A stretch of DNA of 64,000 nucleotides from NCBI RefSeq assembly GCF_001649575.2, contig NC_051431.1:16486767-16550766 (forward strand). Reading direction: 5' to 3'. Position 1 is the first letter of the stretch, and each line of letters opens with the position of its first letter. Below the pieces are notes generated by a model. It saw only the letters and a program-made list of their open reading frames with translations, made no database searches and was not told where the DNA came from. A program made the translations under genes and the position numbers. Shown in pieces: positions 1-24,285 of this stretch. The DNA is from Kryptolebias marmoratus (lineage: Eukaryota > Chordata > Actinopteri > Cyprinodontiformes > Rivulidae).

Positions 1-461
1 GCCACAATGTTCTCCCTCATCTGACAAACTTAGTTTTAGAATATTGGCATCGGCGGGCCTAGGACACAAAACATCACATGAAACATATATAGCTGATTAA
101 CCTAAAGATATAAATTTATTTTCAGAAATAAAAAAGACAATGACACCCAAGGTACAGTAGTGACTAGGGAACTCCGTGAAGGACTGCATACCCTCAAGTA
201 CTTTTCTCCGGATGTGTTTTTTTTTTAACCAGAAATAGGACTGCTGATGTAACATCACAGCAAGACAGCAATTTGTGGATGAGTCAAAACCATGTTGTAA
301 TTCCGGGTCAGATACAGGCTCTTTAAAACATGGGCCTGTTGGAAGATTCCTGTTCTTTTTTTTTTTTTTTTGTTACATATATCAGGGGTTCAGGGTTCAA
401 ATCCAGGCCCTCAGGACAACAGTAACAGAGGACGGCAGGCAAAGCAGGTGGCTGGAACAGT
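1..461. other. grm5 intron, left edge of window
   Basis: AT-rich sequence with T-runs near 217 and 355. No exon of grm5 or other gene was recognised; the section just before 462 may be part of the LINE fragment that follows. Confidence 0.4.
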
Positions 462-896
462 GTGCAGGACCATCGGTGCAGAGTATGGTCTGGAGGTCTC
501 ACAGTCAAAGCAGGAGGCTATAGGTGGAGAATGGCATTGCTAAGATGGTGTAGGACTTCCAGATCCAGACTGACAATCAATCAGACTAACCAATCAGACA
601 TTGTGGCGGTCAGCAATTTACAGAAGAAGGCAGCAGTGATAGATGCAGCAATTACAAGTGACTGCAACATCAGGAAGAAGGAGCACAAGAAGCTTGAGAA
701 ATACCAAGGACTGAAGGAGGAAATAGAGAAGTTATGGAGAGTCAAGGCCTCAATGGTACCAATGGTCATCAGAGAACTTGGTGCTGTGACCCTCAAACTG
801 GAAAAGTGGCTCCAACAGATCCCAGGAACAACCTTTGAGATCTCTGTTCTAGGAACAGCTAAGATACTACACATAACACTCAAGCGCCCAGACTAA
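462..896 (+). mobile_element. LINE ORF2 C-terminal fragment in a grm5 intron
   Basis: A 144-codon open frame. From about residue 45 it reads DIVAVSNLQKKAAVIDAAIT, then IRKKEHKKLEKYQGLKEEIE and WLQQIPGTTFEISVLGTAKI. I recognise this as the C-terminal end of the reverse-transcriptase polyprotein of a non-LTR retrotransposon common in fish; the clade is not assigned. The first 40 or so codons look unrelated and the start is arbitrary. No reverse-transcriptase catalytic domain is present, so this is a 5'-truncated dead copy inserted in an intron. Confidence 0.7.
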
Positions 897-1009
897 GTTT
901 GAAGTGAAGTGGAACCACTCATGTGTAAAAATAGGATGAGCTGGGTGGTTGGTTTTAGTCCTTTTTCTCTGGAAGCTTTTTATGTGCTTTTGGGATGCAA
1001 AGGATAAAT

Positions 1010-1325
1010 GGACTGTACTTATATTAATGCCTTTCTAGCCAACCAGGCCACTCAGAGCGCTTTACAACACAATCTATGCCCTCATTTACCCATCCACACA
1101 TTCACACACTCTACTGAATCTCTACAAAGCTAATCTGAATAAATCATTTTATAGAGACTAATCAGTGCTTTAGATTGCATTCATACACCGATGGGGCTCA
1201 TCAGAGGCAATAGGGGGTTCAGTGTCTTGCCCAGGGACACGTGACATATGGCATACTGGTGGAATCAAACCTCCAACTATCTTATTGGAAGACGACTGCT
1301 CTAACCACTGATCCACAGCCGGCCG
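1010..1325 (+). repeat. Fish interspersed repeat (ATAGCGCCTTTCTAG-like to GATTGGAAGACGAC-like)
   Basis: Begins near ttatattaatgcctttctag, passes gagcgctttacaacacaatc and ends with ggttcagtgtcttgcccagg then a run resembling a tRNA-type B-box context (ggaatcaaacctcc) before ctaaccactgatccacagcc. I know this composite as a very common teleost repeat but do not assign it a name. Confidence 0.6.
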
Positions 1326-3180
1326 CAAAGGATGCTTTTGGAATTCTTAACTCTACCATTTTCCGTTTGTCTGGATTTATGGATAATCCTCCTGGCCTTT
1401 CACCGACTCCTGAGCAGGATTTTGCTTTTCTGCTTGTTCTGTTAAAAATTTGGATAAGGTCACTGGCATTGTGAAAGGATGTTTTTTCTCCAATGATCCA
1501 AAGTGATGCATATCTTTCACACCATAAAAGAATAAATTGAAGTCCTGCAATTTGTTTCCCAACACCAGTTGTGGTAAAAGAACAAAACAGCTTTATATTA
1601 AAAAAAAGAAAGTTTAAATTGCCAAGACGGTGCTTACAAATTGGTTTCAAACAGCTAAAGAAAAAACTACTTCAGCCAAAAAAATATTTTAATACTCCAC
1701 ATTAGCAAGACATGGATGTATTTTACCCCGTTTTGATTTTGAATGTATTTATGTATATTGAGGTAAACATTTTGTTGATCTATTCACTAAAGGAGAGCTC
1801 ATCTTTGAGTTTGTTGAGTTTCAGATTTTCCATAAATGTCAATAATTCACTTTTTATACTGAAATAAGAACACAGCTTACTGTATCTGCAGCATTATTAC
1901 ATAATTAACATGGCTGCGATTTTATTTTTATAATATTTCTGGTCGCAAAACAAAAAACAAACAACTGCTTAAGCAATGGCTTTACGACTTTATTTTGGAT
2001 CTCCCTTTGTATTTTCTTCTACAAAGTACTCAAAATTGTATCTAATTGTTTAACTAGAATCACATATTTTCATTGAATTTGGAGAGCTTGAACACAATAA
2101 TTTTTCTGAAAACTGAAAAGGGCTTCACCGACTTGTTATATTCTTCTGACGCCGCATAATTTTGCTGATGAGCAGTTAGCTGAGAGATCTCTTGTTGTAC
2201 AAGGACGCAGATGGAAGACCGTTTATAGCACACAAGTAAACCTCTTGATCCTTCTCTTGCAAACTTCCTCTCTTTCACACACTATCTCTGTCGTTCCATA
2301 ATTTTTTTTTTTTCACCCTCTGTCTCCTTTGTTGCCATGGTAACAAGCTGTGCGGGGGCTGCGATGCAGCGCGCATCACACCCATTTTTTCCTGAGTTCC
2401 CCGGAAGAGAGGGAATGCACGGAGAGAGAGAGAGAGAGACGAATGGATAATAGGGTCTGGCATGTGTTTGCTGGAGTTTGAAAAGAATAAATGTCATTTG
2501 ACACCCAGGTGAAAAGAATTAATCGAAAAGTTCAAGCAGCCCCCTGATATACTTTCTACTTAACAGCAAACAACTGTGAACCACATTTTAATTTTGCACT
2601 TTACTGGATGGATGCTAAACATGGTTTACACCTGCAGACTGTTTACCTGCTTGAAACTTCATTCACTAATGTCATCAGAATATTACAGCCGTAAGAATAT
2701 TGCAGCAGTAAGTCGTGAGTAAGAAAGTACACTACACAGTTTGACCTTGTTTCAGTGCAACAATGTGCAGATGGTACGGTTCAGTGGAAGAGGTTGCATG
2801 ACGAATATGTGATTCAAAGGTTGAATGTCAGTGGTTTCTGACCTCAGCTTCTTAAATCCACATAGATTAAAAAAGTTGGCTGTTCTCTTGCTACTGCTTT
2901 GTTAAGTCTCATTTCAGCTGAAAACAAAAGCCAGTGCTCCAGCACGGGCTGCTCAAAAATAATGTAATCCACAATGTATAAAGCAACAAAAAAATGGGGT
3001 TCATTTCTAAATTTCTGCTCAAAAATATTTCCTTTAAATATTAACAACTTTCTACCATGATATCAACTCTCACTTTATATATCATTTTAGTCAAATGCCT
3101 ATTTTTTGCTGTAACCTATCGCATTTTGGGTGACTGGTCAAATTTATTAGTGTGATAAATTTATTCAAGCACTGTTTTTG
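1326..3180. other. grm5 intron, no gene recognised
   Basis: AT-rich sequence. A GA run (ggagagagagagagag) lies at 2420-2440. No coding similarity was seen on either strand. Confidence 0.5.
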
Positions 3181-3184
3181 GTTA

Positions 3185-3560
3185 TTGTGTCAAACTGAGG
3201 AGTCCGAGTATCTTGGAGTCTTGTCCACAGGTTAGGACAGGATGAAGCAGGAGATAATCCAACGGGTCAGAGCTTTGAGGGTGTTGCTCAGGTTTGTTAT
3301 GGTGGAGAAGAAGCAGACCAAAAAGGCAGAGCTCCTAATTTACTGGTCTACATTCCAACCTTCACTATATAGCCATAAGATTTGGATCAAGATCAAAAGA
3401 TTTTAATTCACTGGTGGTCTATATTGGTCTAGGAATGCCTTACCCCAGGAGCTGCAGAGTGTCACGCAGAACAGGGACTGTCAAGGTTTCCCTCCTGCAC
3501 CTGTTACCTTTTCAACCTCAAATAAGCTGAAGACATGTAATAAATAAACGAGCGGATGCA
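3185..3560 (+). mobile_element. Decayed LINE reverse-transcriptase 3' end
   Basis: The stretch gagtatcttggagtcttgtc, then agctcctaatttactggtct, matches the familiar C-terminal part of fish LINE reverse transcriptase (EYLGVL ... KAELLIYWS). It is followed by a remnant of the downstream LGMPQEEL-type segment. The frame is broken by a stop after the first motif and by deletions. RTE-like is a guess from memory. Confidence 0.6.
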
Positions 3561-6500
3561 GGAATAAATCTGAGTTCTTAAAAACCGAATAACATCAAAA
3601 TGCGAAAAAACTGTAAAATACTCAAGGAGAGGCACAGTCTGTCTTATAGTCAATGTTATACCAATCCATTTGCCGTCGTTTTTTCATGCTTTTCACACAA
3701 AGGCAAAGAGTGCAAAACACTCAGCCCCCCCACTTCCTCCATATTTACATATTTCACTTTGCTGGAGGTCATTTCTCAGAGGTATCAAAGTTCTTTTTTT
3801 TTAATTACCTTTGCCTGCGTCTGAGTCTGAGCTAAATTAAGGCCCCATTTAATTTCTGTCCAGGCACTTCAGGAGATAGGAGGGCAGTTTACAAATGACC
3901 TTTCAAATGTGTGATAGATGAAAGTGTATTGTACAGAAGAAGGAAAGATTCTGGAAAGGTTATAGAAGTAAAGTACAAAAGTTAAGTTGAAGTCAAATGG
4001 AAGTGTAAGAAAAGTAGTGGAAATGGATAGGTCTTGATTTTTTGATTTTTATGAAAAGGTTCACTCAAATAAATGCCCTGGACGTTAGCATCAAATATGA
4101 AACAGGGGGTAAACCCTTTAGATTACGGTGTGGATTACGGTGACAACGACCATTAAAAGGATTATTGTGTGTGTAACAGTGTGTGTACATGCATGTGTCT
4201 GAGCAGGCAGAATTACTGATGTAACAGTCTGTTTAATCCCCAAGTGTAAATGTCAGAAACTGAGCAGTAACGTATCAAACTGAGAGCTCACAACAGACAG
4301 GTGGTACCACCAATCTGTTGTACCAACTAAATAAAAAAAAATTATAAACATGCAACCCTCAAAAGGTTCAGATATAGATTTACTCTGAACTACCTTCTTT
4401 CTGCTTCTTTTGCCTGCTATCCATGTCTATCTGTCATCCCTCCATGCTCTCTAATTCCAAGCACTTTTCCCATTGGATTGCTGTAAGAGGATCAGACCAT
4501 TTCCTGGGAGAGCAATAAGAGGATAAATTGAGTGTGTAAGCATGCATTTGTCTGTTTCCCCATGCCTAAGTATGTCTGTTCATGCATATGTCTGTAATTT
4601 TGTAGGTGTTGCACATGTTGGTCAGCAAACATGTATCTGAAAACAACAGCGAATTTTGATCCAAACTGAACTTTTGAGTCTATATGAGAGAGCACTGACA
4701 TTATGTGGGCTAAGTATGTGTGGAGGTGTGCGAGAGAATGTCTATATGCCCTTAGGTCCGCCCTACATACAGAAAACCTCTTAATTTCCCATCCAGGGAC
4801 TCAGAGAGTCTTGAGCGCTCTGTTCTTAAATGTCACCATGCTTTTCTTCTTGAAGGATGAGCTCTAGATGTGAGCTGAGACCAAAAAAGATGAAGCTGAT
4901 GTCAAACAAAAGAAGTACCAAATGATTTAACTTGGAGATGTTTGAAACTGTCACTATGATTGTGATGCTATCAAAGGTTTTCTCTCTCTTTTTTTGGCAG
5001 CCACAGGAGTAACTATCAACACCTTTTGACAGATGAAAACATTTTTTTAAAAACTTTCTTTTACAATAAAATTAGTTTGAGCTGCTAAGCATAACAGGCT
5101 CTCAAACTGTTGAGGATCAGTGCAGTATAAGACCTACTGAAAGCTTAAGATTTACTGAAATATATTCTTTTATCAGTCGACTCAACACCGTTTAAAAAAA
5201 AAAATCATAGCCATAATCCTGTGGTAGACTCTGACACAGAATGGGAGAGTGAACAGGCTTGTCTAAAAGCGCCTATATCTGTCTAAGGTTAGGGTTGGAA
5301 CAGCAGACAATACCACTTTTCATGGCTGTCAGGAATACAAACATGACGAATGAATCATCCCACCTCCTCTTCTGTGAATCCAAGTATTATAACAACAATC
5401 ATTACGATATAATAGAAAAACATGATCACAGTTCCACATTAAAAAAGGAAGAAAGGACAACCTCTATTTAAAGTTTTAGTCATATTATCATTTGTTTTTC
5501 ATCAGCTTATTTTGTGAAACATTGCTTTGAGCAGCAGGACAAGGTAACAAACTGTGGTGGACTTTTCCATTTTAAGCAGATTTTTGGTTTTACTGAACTC
5601 TCTTGTGTTCTGCGTGCTAACCCCAATCTGTTGCTTCATTGCTCTCTTTCAAGGCTCTATATTGCAGGGCTACAACAAGAGACTTTTTTTTTAAAACACA
5701 TGATTCGGGGAAATGCAAAAAGGTTAATGGAAAATAATAAATAGATCTGTTCTCTTATTAGCAAAGCACAAAGCGTGAAGCAGTCAGACTAATTATCTAT
5801 CGGCAGTGTTGTGCATGAATGTGGCCAAATGAGAATGTTCGTAAGTGATGTGAACTTAAAAATGGTTAAAGCTGTTTTTTTATCTGAGGAATTAAAACTA
5901 AGCAATGCACACTTTTGCAATGTTATATAATGCTCCTTTTGACAGTGAATGGCTGCTGCATAAACAGAGTTTTAGGACGAACCTGAGCTACTTCTTACTA
6001 TATAAGGTTTTCTCCTCTGGCTCTTATGTAATGATTATAATAGTATTTTTTGTACTGTCATTAGTCCCTTATTTACCTACAGAATGTGTTTCTAAACAGA
6101 AACTGGACAGCAAAAACAAAAGCAGAGGCACGAAGAAAGACAAGCACAGTTTGAAAAACGCCCTGTTCCATTGCAAAAAGAGAAAGGAGACAAAGAGCGA
6201 AAGAAAGAGACAGGTAGAGGCAGAAAACTGATGGACGAGACCAGCGAGTCGAAGAAAGGATGCTTTGATTTCGAGCTGTTTCAGTTCAACAGCTTTTTGA
6301 AGTCAATGCAGAGTTTTATTGGAGTTTAAAATGTGAAGATATGCACCTTTCGTGTAGACTTTGATATGTCTTTGACACTTTTGGCATTTTTGACACCAAC
6401 GAACAAAGAGATCCAAGGCACTTTGATGAATTCTTTCCTTTAACCATCTCAAAAAAAAAAGTCGATCATGTTTTATATTAAAACAAATACATGCATACTT

Positions 6501-8080
6501 GCATAGGTCAAATATAACTTTTAGTTTGTTTTTTTATTTATCCGATATGAATTCAGTCTTTCAAAAGCCAAAATCTGGCAACACTTGATTAAATTGTCAC
6601 AGCTTTGATTTCTTTGGCAGGTGTTTACGTCGGTCTGTACACGGACAGATTTTCTATAACCACCATGCTTCATGCAGACGTGAAACTTCACAGTACAGAA
6701 CATTCAGAGGGCAACTGAATATTTACATGTCACATAATAATGTGGGAATGACTAAAACCCATGGGGACCGCTCATCAAGTTGTCAGGAGCAGCGCTAGAT
6801 GCATCAGATTGCAAGGTAGTGTAAGGTTTAAACTGCAATTTGATTTTATCTGTAAACCCTTTTAGTAAACTTAAATTTTGAAAGTTTTTTTTCCTTACAA
6901 CATTACATCAGTTCCAGCCCAAAAGTAATAAAAGAATCTACTTCTTCCACGTTTGTTGTACTTTTTCCTTCAAGACCACATTCTGCCATAGTTTAACACA
7001 CAAACACAAAACGAAGAGGTGAAAACAGCAATATGACATTTTAGCAGGGAAGACAAAACTGCAATGAGTTGCAAAAGACCGTGGAAGAAAGGCTGGACTT
7101 GATGTTTGTTGAGGAATTCTGTTACTCATATTTTTGCACAATTGGACTGAAACTTGAAAATTTGTTTGAACTGTAAGTTGTGGTACAGACTGGACTCTTG
7201 AAAAGCCATATAGAGACGCATTAATTTATTTCTAATGCAGATATTCCCAGTGCTCTACATTTAGAGTCATTAGTATGACTTTCTAGTGTTGTTTTTTTAA
7301 TCCAGTAACCACACAATTCTTCAGTTTATTTGCATTTCAGCAGAACTTTCAAGAACACCCTCGCAAAACAACTACGGATCATTTTTTGTATTGTAAACGG
7401 CTTCACGCAGAAATTGCTCTCCCACGACAAAAAACACAGTTAGACACACAGCAACAACTTATAATAAAACCAATAGTAGTAATAGATAAATGTACAGGAA
7501 AAGAAGAAACTTTTCGGTTCATCTTCTCCCTCCATTCATTACAGCGTATCCCCCTTGTGTTTAATTACAAGCAGCCTTTTATTGCAAAGCTATGAAAATA
7601 AAGAGCAGGATTAATTTCCATCATTTCACCAATTAAATGAAAACAGCTCTTGTTTTAATGAAGGGTAAATTAACATGAAACTAGGAAACATAACACAGCT
7701 CCAAATCCTCTCATAGTCTGAAACAGCCTCTTTGTGTGTCTGCGTGTACAGTGTGTATGGGAGCATTCAGTCCAGTGTGACGCACTGAAAACACCACAGT
7801 GATGCCTAAAAAGAAATCTTTTTTTCGTTTCCACACACCTCTTTTCTGTCTTATTCCTCTCTGAATTTTTTCCTGCCCAGTGTTTGATCTCATCCCAACG
7901 CCATACAGGTGCGTAATTCTCCAAAAATCAATTTTAAAGATGAGGCACATCTTGACTCACTCCAATGTTGTATTATGCAACGCCTTTCACCATTTGTTCT
8001 CAATTTGAAACCACAAAAAAAAAAGAAAAGTGCAGTCTTATCAGACAGATGCAGAGTTGTTGTTCTTTTGGCTGCTCCCT
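3561..8080. other. grm5 intron, no gene recognised
   Basis: About 4.5 kb of AT-rich DNA with T- and A-runs. Open frames of 60 to 108 codons are present but have biased, low-complexity composition and no splice or family support. Confidence 0.5.
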
Positions 8081-8230
8081 TCTTCAGGGGTCGCCACAGC
8101 GAGTAAATTTGCACAAAATATTTGGCAATTGTTTGACGCCGGATGGCCTTCCTGCCGCAACCCGGGCTTGAGCCTGCAGCCTCGGAATTACAAGACCGCT
8201 CCACTGGCCACCAAGCCACCGCGGCACCCC
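8060..8230 (+). repeat. SINE-like fish repeat
   Basis: Contains ggctgctcccttcttcaggg, gtcgccacagcgag, gacgccggatggccttcctg and ccgcaacccgggcttgagcc, ending in a tRNA-like tail region (ttacaagaccgctccactgg). This is a repeat I have seen widely in teleosts; the formal family name is not assigned. Confidence 0.6.
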
Positions 8231-10930
8231 GTCAGACAGATGCAGTGTGAAGTGGGAAAACACAGCACCGTGACCCCAAATAAATCATCAGCTCAGATTC
8301 GCTGCGATGTATCACACTTTTCCACTCTGACAAAAATGCAAGCAGTTGGACTCAGTGAGAGAGAGAGAGATGGCAAGATAAAGTGTCAAATGAGTGAAGA
8401 AAAAAAAAAAATCAGTTAAGAAAAAAATAAACAGCATGAAGAGCTGTATTGGAAAATACATTATTTACACATTAAAACACTAAGTGCTTCTTCTGTTGTT
8501 CATCAATTTAGTTGAGGACACAGCTAGGCCGACAATTCAGCTTCAGAGAAACTGGAAAACTAAGCATTTACTGACACAGCCACACATGCATACACAAATA
8601 GAGCACCCACGCATGCACGTAGCCATTCACATAAACACAGGCGCATGCGCCACATGTAGTATCAGCCCTGCTGCTATGCTGGGTTTATCCAAATATGGAA
8701 GGGAAAATTTCCATGGCAACAGCAGACAGAAGGGGTACAGACTTATGTGGGATGATCTCTCGAGAAAGTCTCCTTGACTTTTGATTGAAACTATTCTTTT
8801 TCAATTCATTCAGCAGTGCAGCCATTCTTTCAGAATACCTGCCTTTTAAAACACACACACACACACGCAGCGCAGCCTTAGTTACATGTTGGCTGGCACA
8901 TTGATCCATCTGCAAAGCTTGAACCACAAGAGAGCCCGATATATTCACAGCCGCTGGTTTTAGCCCATTATGTGGAAAAATTCTTATTTTTTTAAAGCAA
9001 TGTTTTAACTCATTTATATTTGTAATAACCTCATGAAGTATCTGCTCAAAATTAGGCTAATTAGATCACCATGAAATGCAGCATGAAGCTGCAGCAAATG
9101 AGAAAACACATCCATTTAGAAATTGGACTAATGGGGAAGATGTACGTCGACGAGTCAGGCAGGGCAGGCTGTGCTTGAGAGGGACTTATATATCAAAGTG
9201 TAATAACCAACCATAAAATGAAGGGATGTCTCTATTAGGTCACCACATAAGTCATAGCTATTAAACCAAACTGCGCTGCATCTTATGATGGTTAGAAGAT
9301 GTGGAGAAAAAAAAAAGATTGTACCTAAATGGTAACTGACACAGATTTGTGTGCCATTAGTAAGACTTCACCTGAGTTTCAGTAAAGAGAGGATCTTCTA
9401 AATAAAGGCAATTAAAAGAGAATTGATTTAAAATCTAATGACAAGACAGAGAGCACATTTGTGCTTTTTAAGCACACACCTGTGTGTGTGTGTGTGTGTG
9501 TGTAGGGACTGGGACGGTATCTATGTCTCCAATGTGGCAACAGTTATTTATCTCAGCCCAGCTACTCATTAATGGGTCTGCAGCCCTCTGGCACCACAAG
9601 GATTTATAAGACCAAAGCAATCAATACACTCAGGCAGAAAAGTGTGTCTGTGTCTCTACGCCGTTAAGTGCGCACGTTCGTTTGTGCGACTTAGGTTTTG
9701 GTTAGTGAGCCCGAGGACCGGATTTGGCTTTTTAGGAGTTTTCTGTAAGAGGGATAGAACAAAACAAAACAAGTCTATGAGAAGAACCGCATTAATTATT
9801 CATTTAAAAAAAAGAACAAAACTTCACAATGCTGCAGTTTTCTTAACAACAAATTAGTGACCTTAGTGGTTCTTAAAAGCATAATGTCAATACAGAGTTT
9901 AGTGCAGACATATTGTCATAAAAATGTTTAACAAACCTAAACCTGATACATATTATGTTCTTCTAGCAAAGTGCCCTATTACTCTTTGTGTAGGCCATCT
10001 TATCTGTTCACCATAGTAATAGAAACGTGTGTGTGGATTTCTGCAGCAAAACCTTCCTGTAAATTGGCTTGAGAAATGCCTAAGAACACACGCTATCTAT
10101 AGTATAAAATAGGAGATTTCCTGTTTGTTATTTCAGAACCGACAGTTTCCGAAATAGCTGTGATCAAATGTAGATATCAGTTTAAACTGACATGACATGA
10201 AGGGATGTTAGCAGAACAAATGGTGGGGTTTTTTTTCCCCACACATGCTGCCCACTACCACCACCCCAGCATCCTGTATTCAGCAATAAAGACATACAAA
10301 CATTTACAGATGAGTTGTCTGACTGAAATATTTAAAGTTGTGACAATAGGTCCAATTTTATGGTTTCCAACAGATTGCTCATTAAAAACCAACAGAATAA
10401 AGCAATAGAGTCAGATCAGCTAAGTATGACAGAGCTTAAAAAGAGTTTAGGTGAGTAAAGACAATCGAAATGTGACTTCACAGCCTCAAAAATGTAAACA
10501 GGACACAAAACTGATAAGCCAGACACAATCTGAGGCAAGAACACTGACAGGAAACTGTAGTAAGTTAGAACCCCCAGCGTAAACTCTGCTCTGCTATGTG
10601 GCACAGCTGCCTTTTCAAGTACAATTTCAAGATTCAACGATTGTCAAGTATTCCTAAACTCTCAGTGCAGAGAAGCAGAATAATCTGTTTCATCATCATC
10701 ATCTGTATGCTCCTGTGGTAATGTAATTATCCTGGTGTTAAATGAGTGTCTGCTCAACTGGCTTAATCAGATGGTTCTTCCACAGACCCCCAGTGAGCAG
10801 GGCACCCACCCATGACCGTCTCTAATTTGTAACTGGAGTCCGTTTATGATATAGATGCTAATGAAAGATGATATTCAATTAAGTGACCGAATCAAAGCCG
10901 GCTGGCCGGAGACAGAGGACCGAAAGATGT

Positions 10931-10935
<5 letters not shown>
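8231..10935. other. grm5 intron with CA/TG microsatellites
   Basis: (AC)8 at 8851-8866 and (TG)11 at 9481-9503. Otherwise AT-rich, with no exon or conserved protein segment. Confidence 0.6.

Positions 10936-10965
<30 letters not shown>
10936..10965. repeat. A30 homopolymer
   Basis: Thirty consecutive A residues with no obvious SINE or LINE body directly upstream. It may be a retroposon tail that has lost its head, or simple slippage. Confidence 0.9.
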
Positions 10966-10967
<2 letters not shown>

Positions 10968-11253
10968 GGTCATTTTAACAAATCATTGAGTTTGATTTTC
11001 AACAACTGACATGCCAAATAATGAGTTGGCTTCAGCAGGTTTAATTGCTTTTTATTTTTAATTGAAGGCGTTATAATAAGAAACAAGCAGTATGAATCTA
11101 TGAGTGTGTGCTGTGGTTTTAACATTGTGTCAAATAAATAAAGGATATTGTGACTGCGCAACAAGTTGGTCTGACTTCTGCGTATAAACTGCCAGCCATC
11201 TAACATTTCTGGATAGCTTTACAAGTAAAACAAACATAAACAAAGTTGCTCAA

Positions 11254-11640
11254 ATGGCCACTGCATTTGTTCATGATCTGACCGTAGCTGTGGCAGAGGT
11301 TTGCAAAGATGCTTCTGTGGATTCAGTTACGTCAAAACTGCAGGATGTTATCACCGACACATCAGCAGGAAAAGACACAGTGGAAAAAAAAAACTTCTCC
11401 ATCTTGCCTTTTCCGATCTGATCAGTTAAAGTTTGCATGTAATAAACTTAAGACATGAGTTACCCAATCACTTAGTAAATCATTATTTTCCCCCCTAATG
11501 TTGCACCTTTTTATGATCCTTCTCTTTCTCCCTACACTTTCATCTCTAGTGAAAGACAAACAACAGATTTAGCGTTTAAAATTTTACCTCAGTTGCTGGA
11601 GGACGGTGATGATGATGATGATGAGAATGATGAGTAAGAT
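11254..11640 (+). pseudogene. Possible gene fossil: short ORF and acidic-tail-like run
   Basis: An ATG at 11254 opens 55 codons (MATAFVHDLTVAVAEVCKDA, then SVTSKLQDVITDTSAGKDTV) with unusually protein-like composition. About 190 nt further on, another frame reads LPQLLEDGDDDDDENDE and a stop over a (GAT)n tract. Together they resemble the broken remains of a coding sequence with an acidic C terminus. I do not recognise the protein. It lies in a grm5 intron on the opposite strand, and chance plus microsatellite growth is also possible. Confidence 0.2.
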
Positions 11641-24285
<12,645 letters not shown>

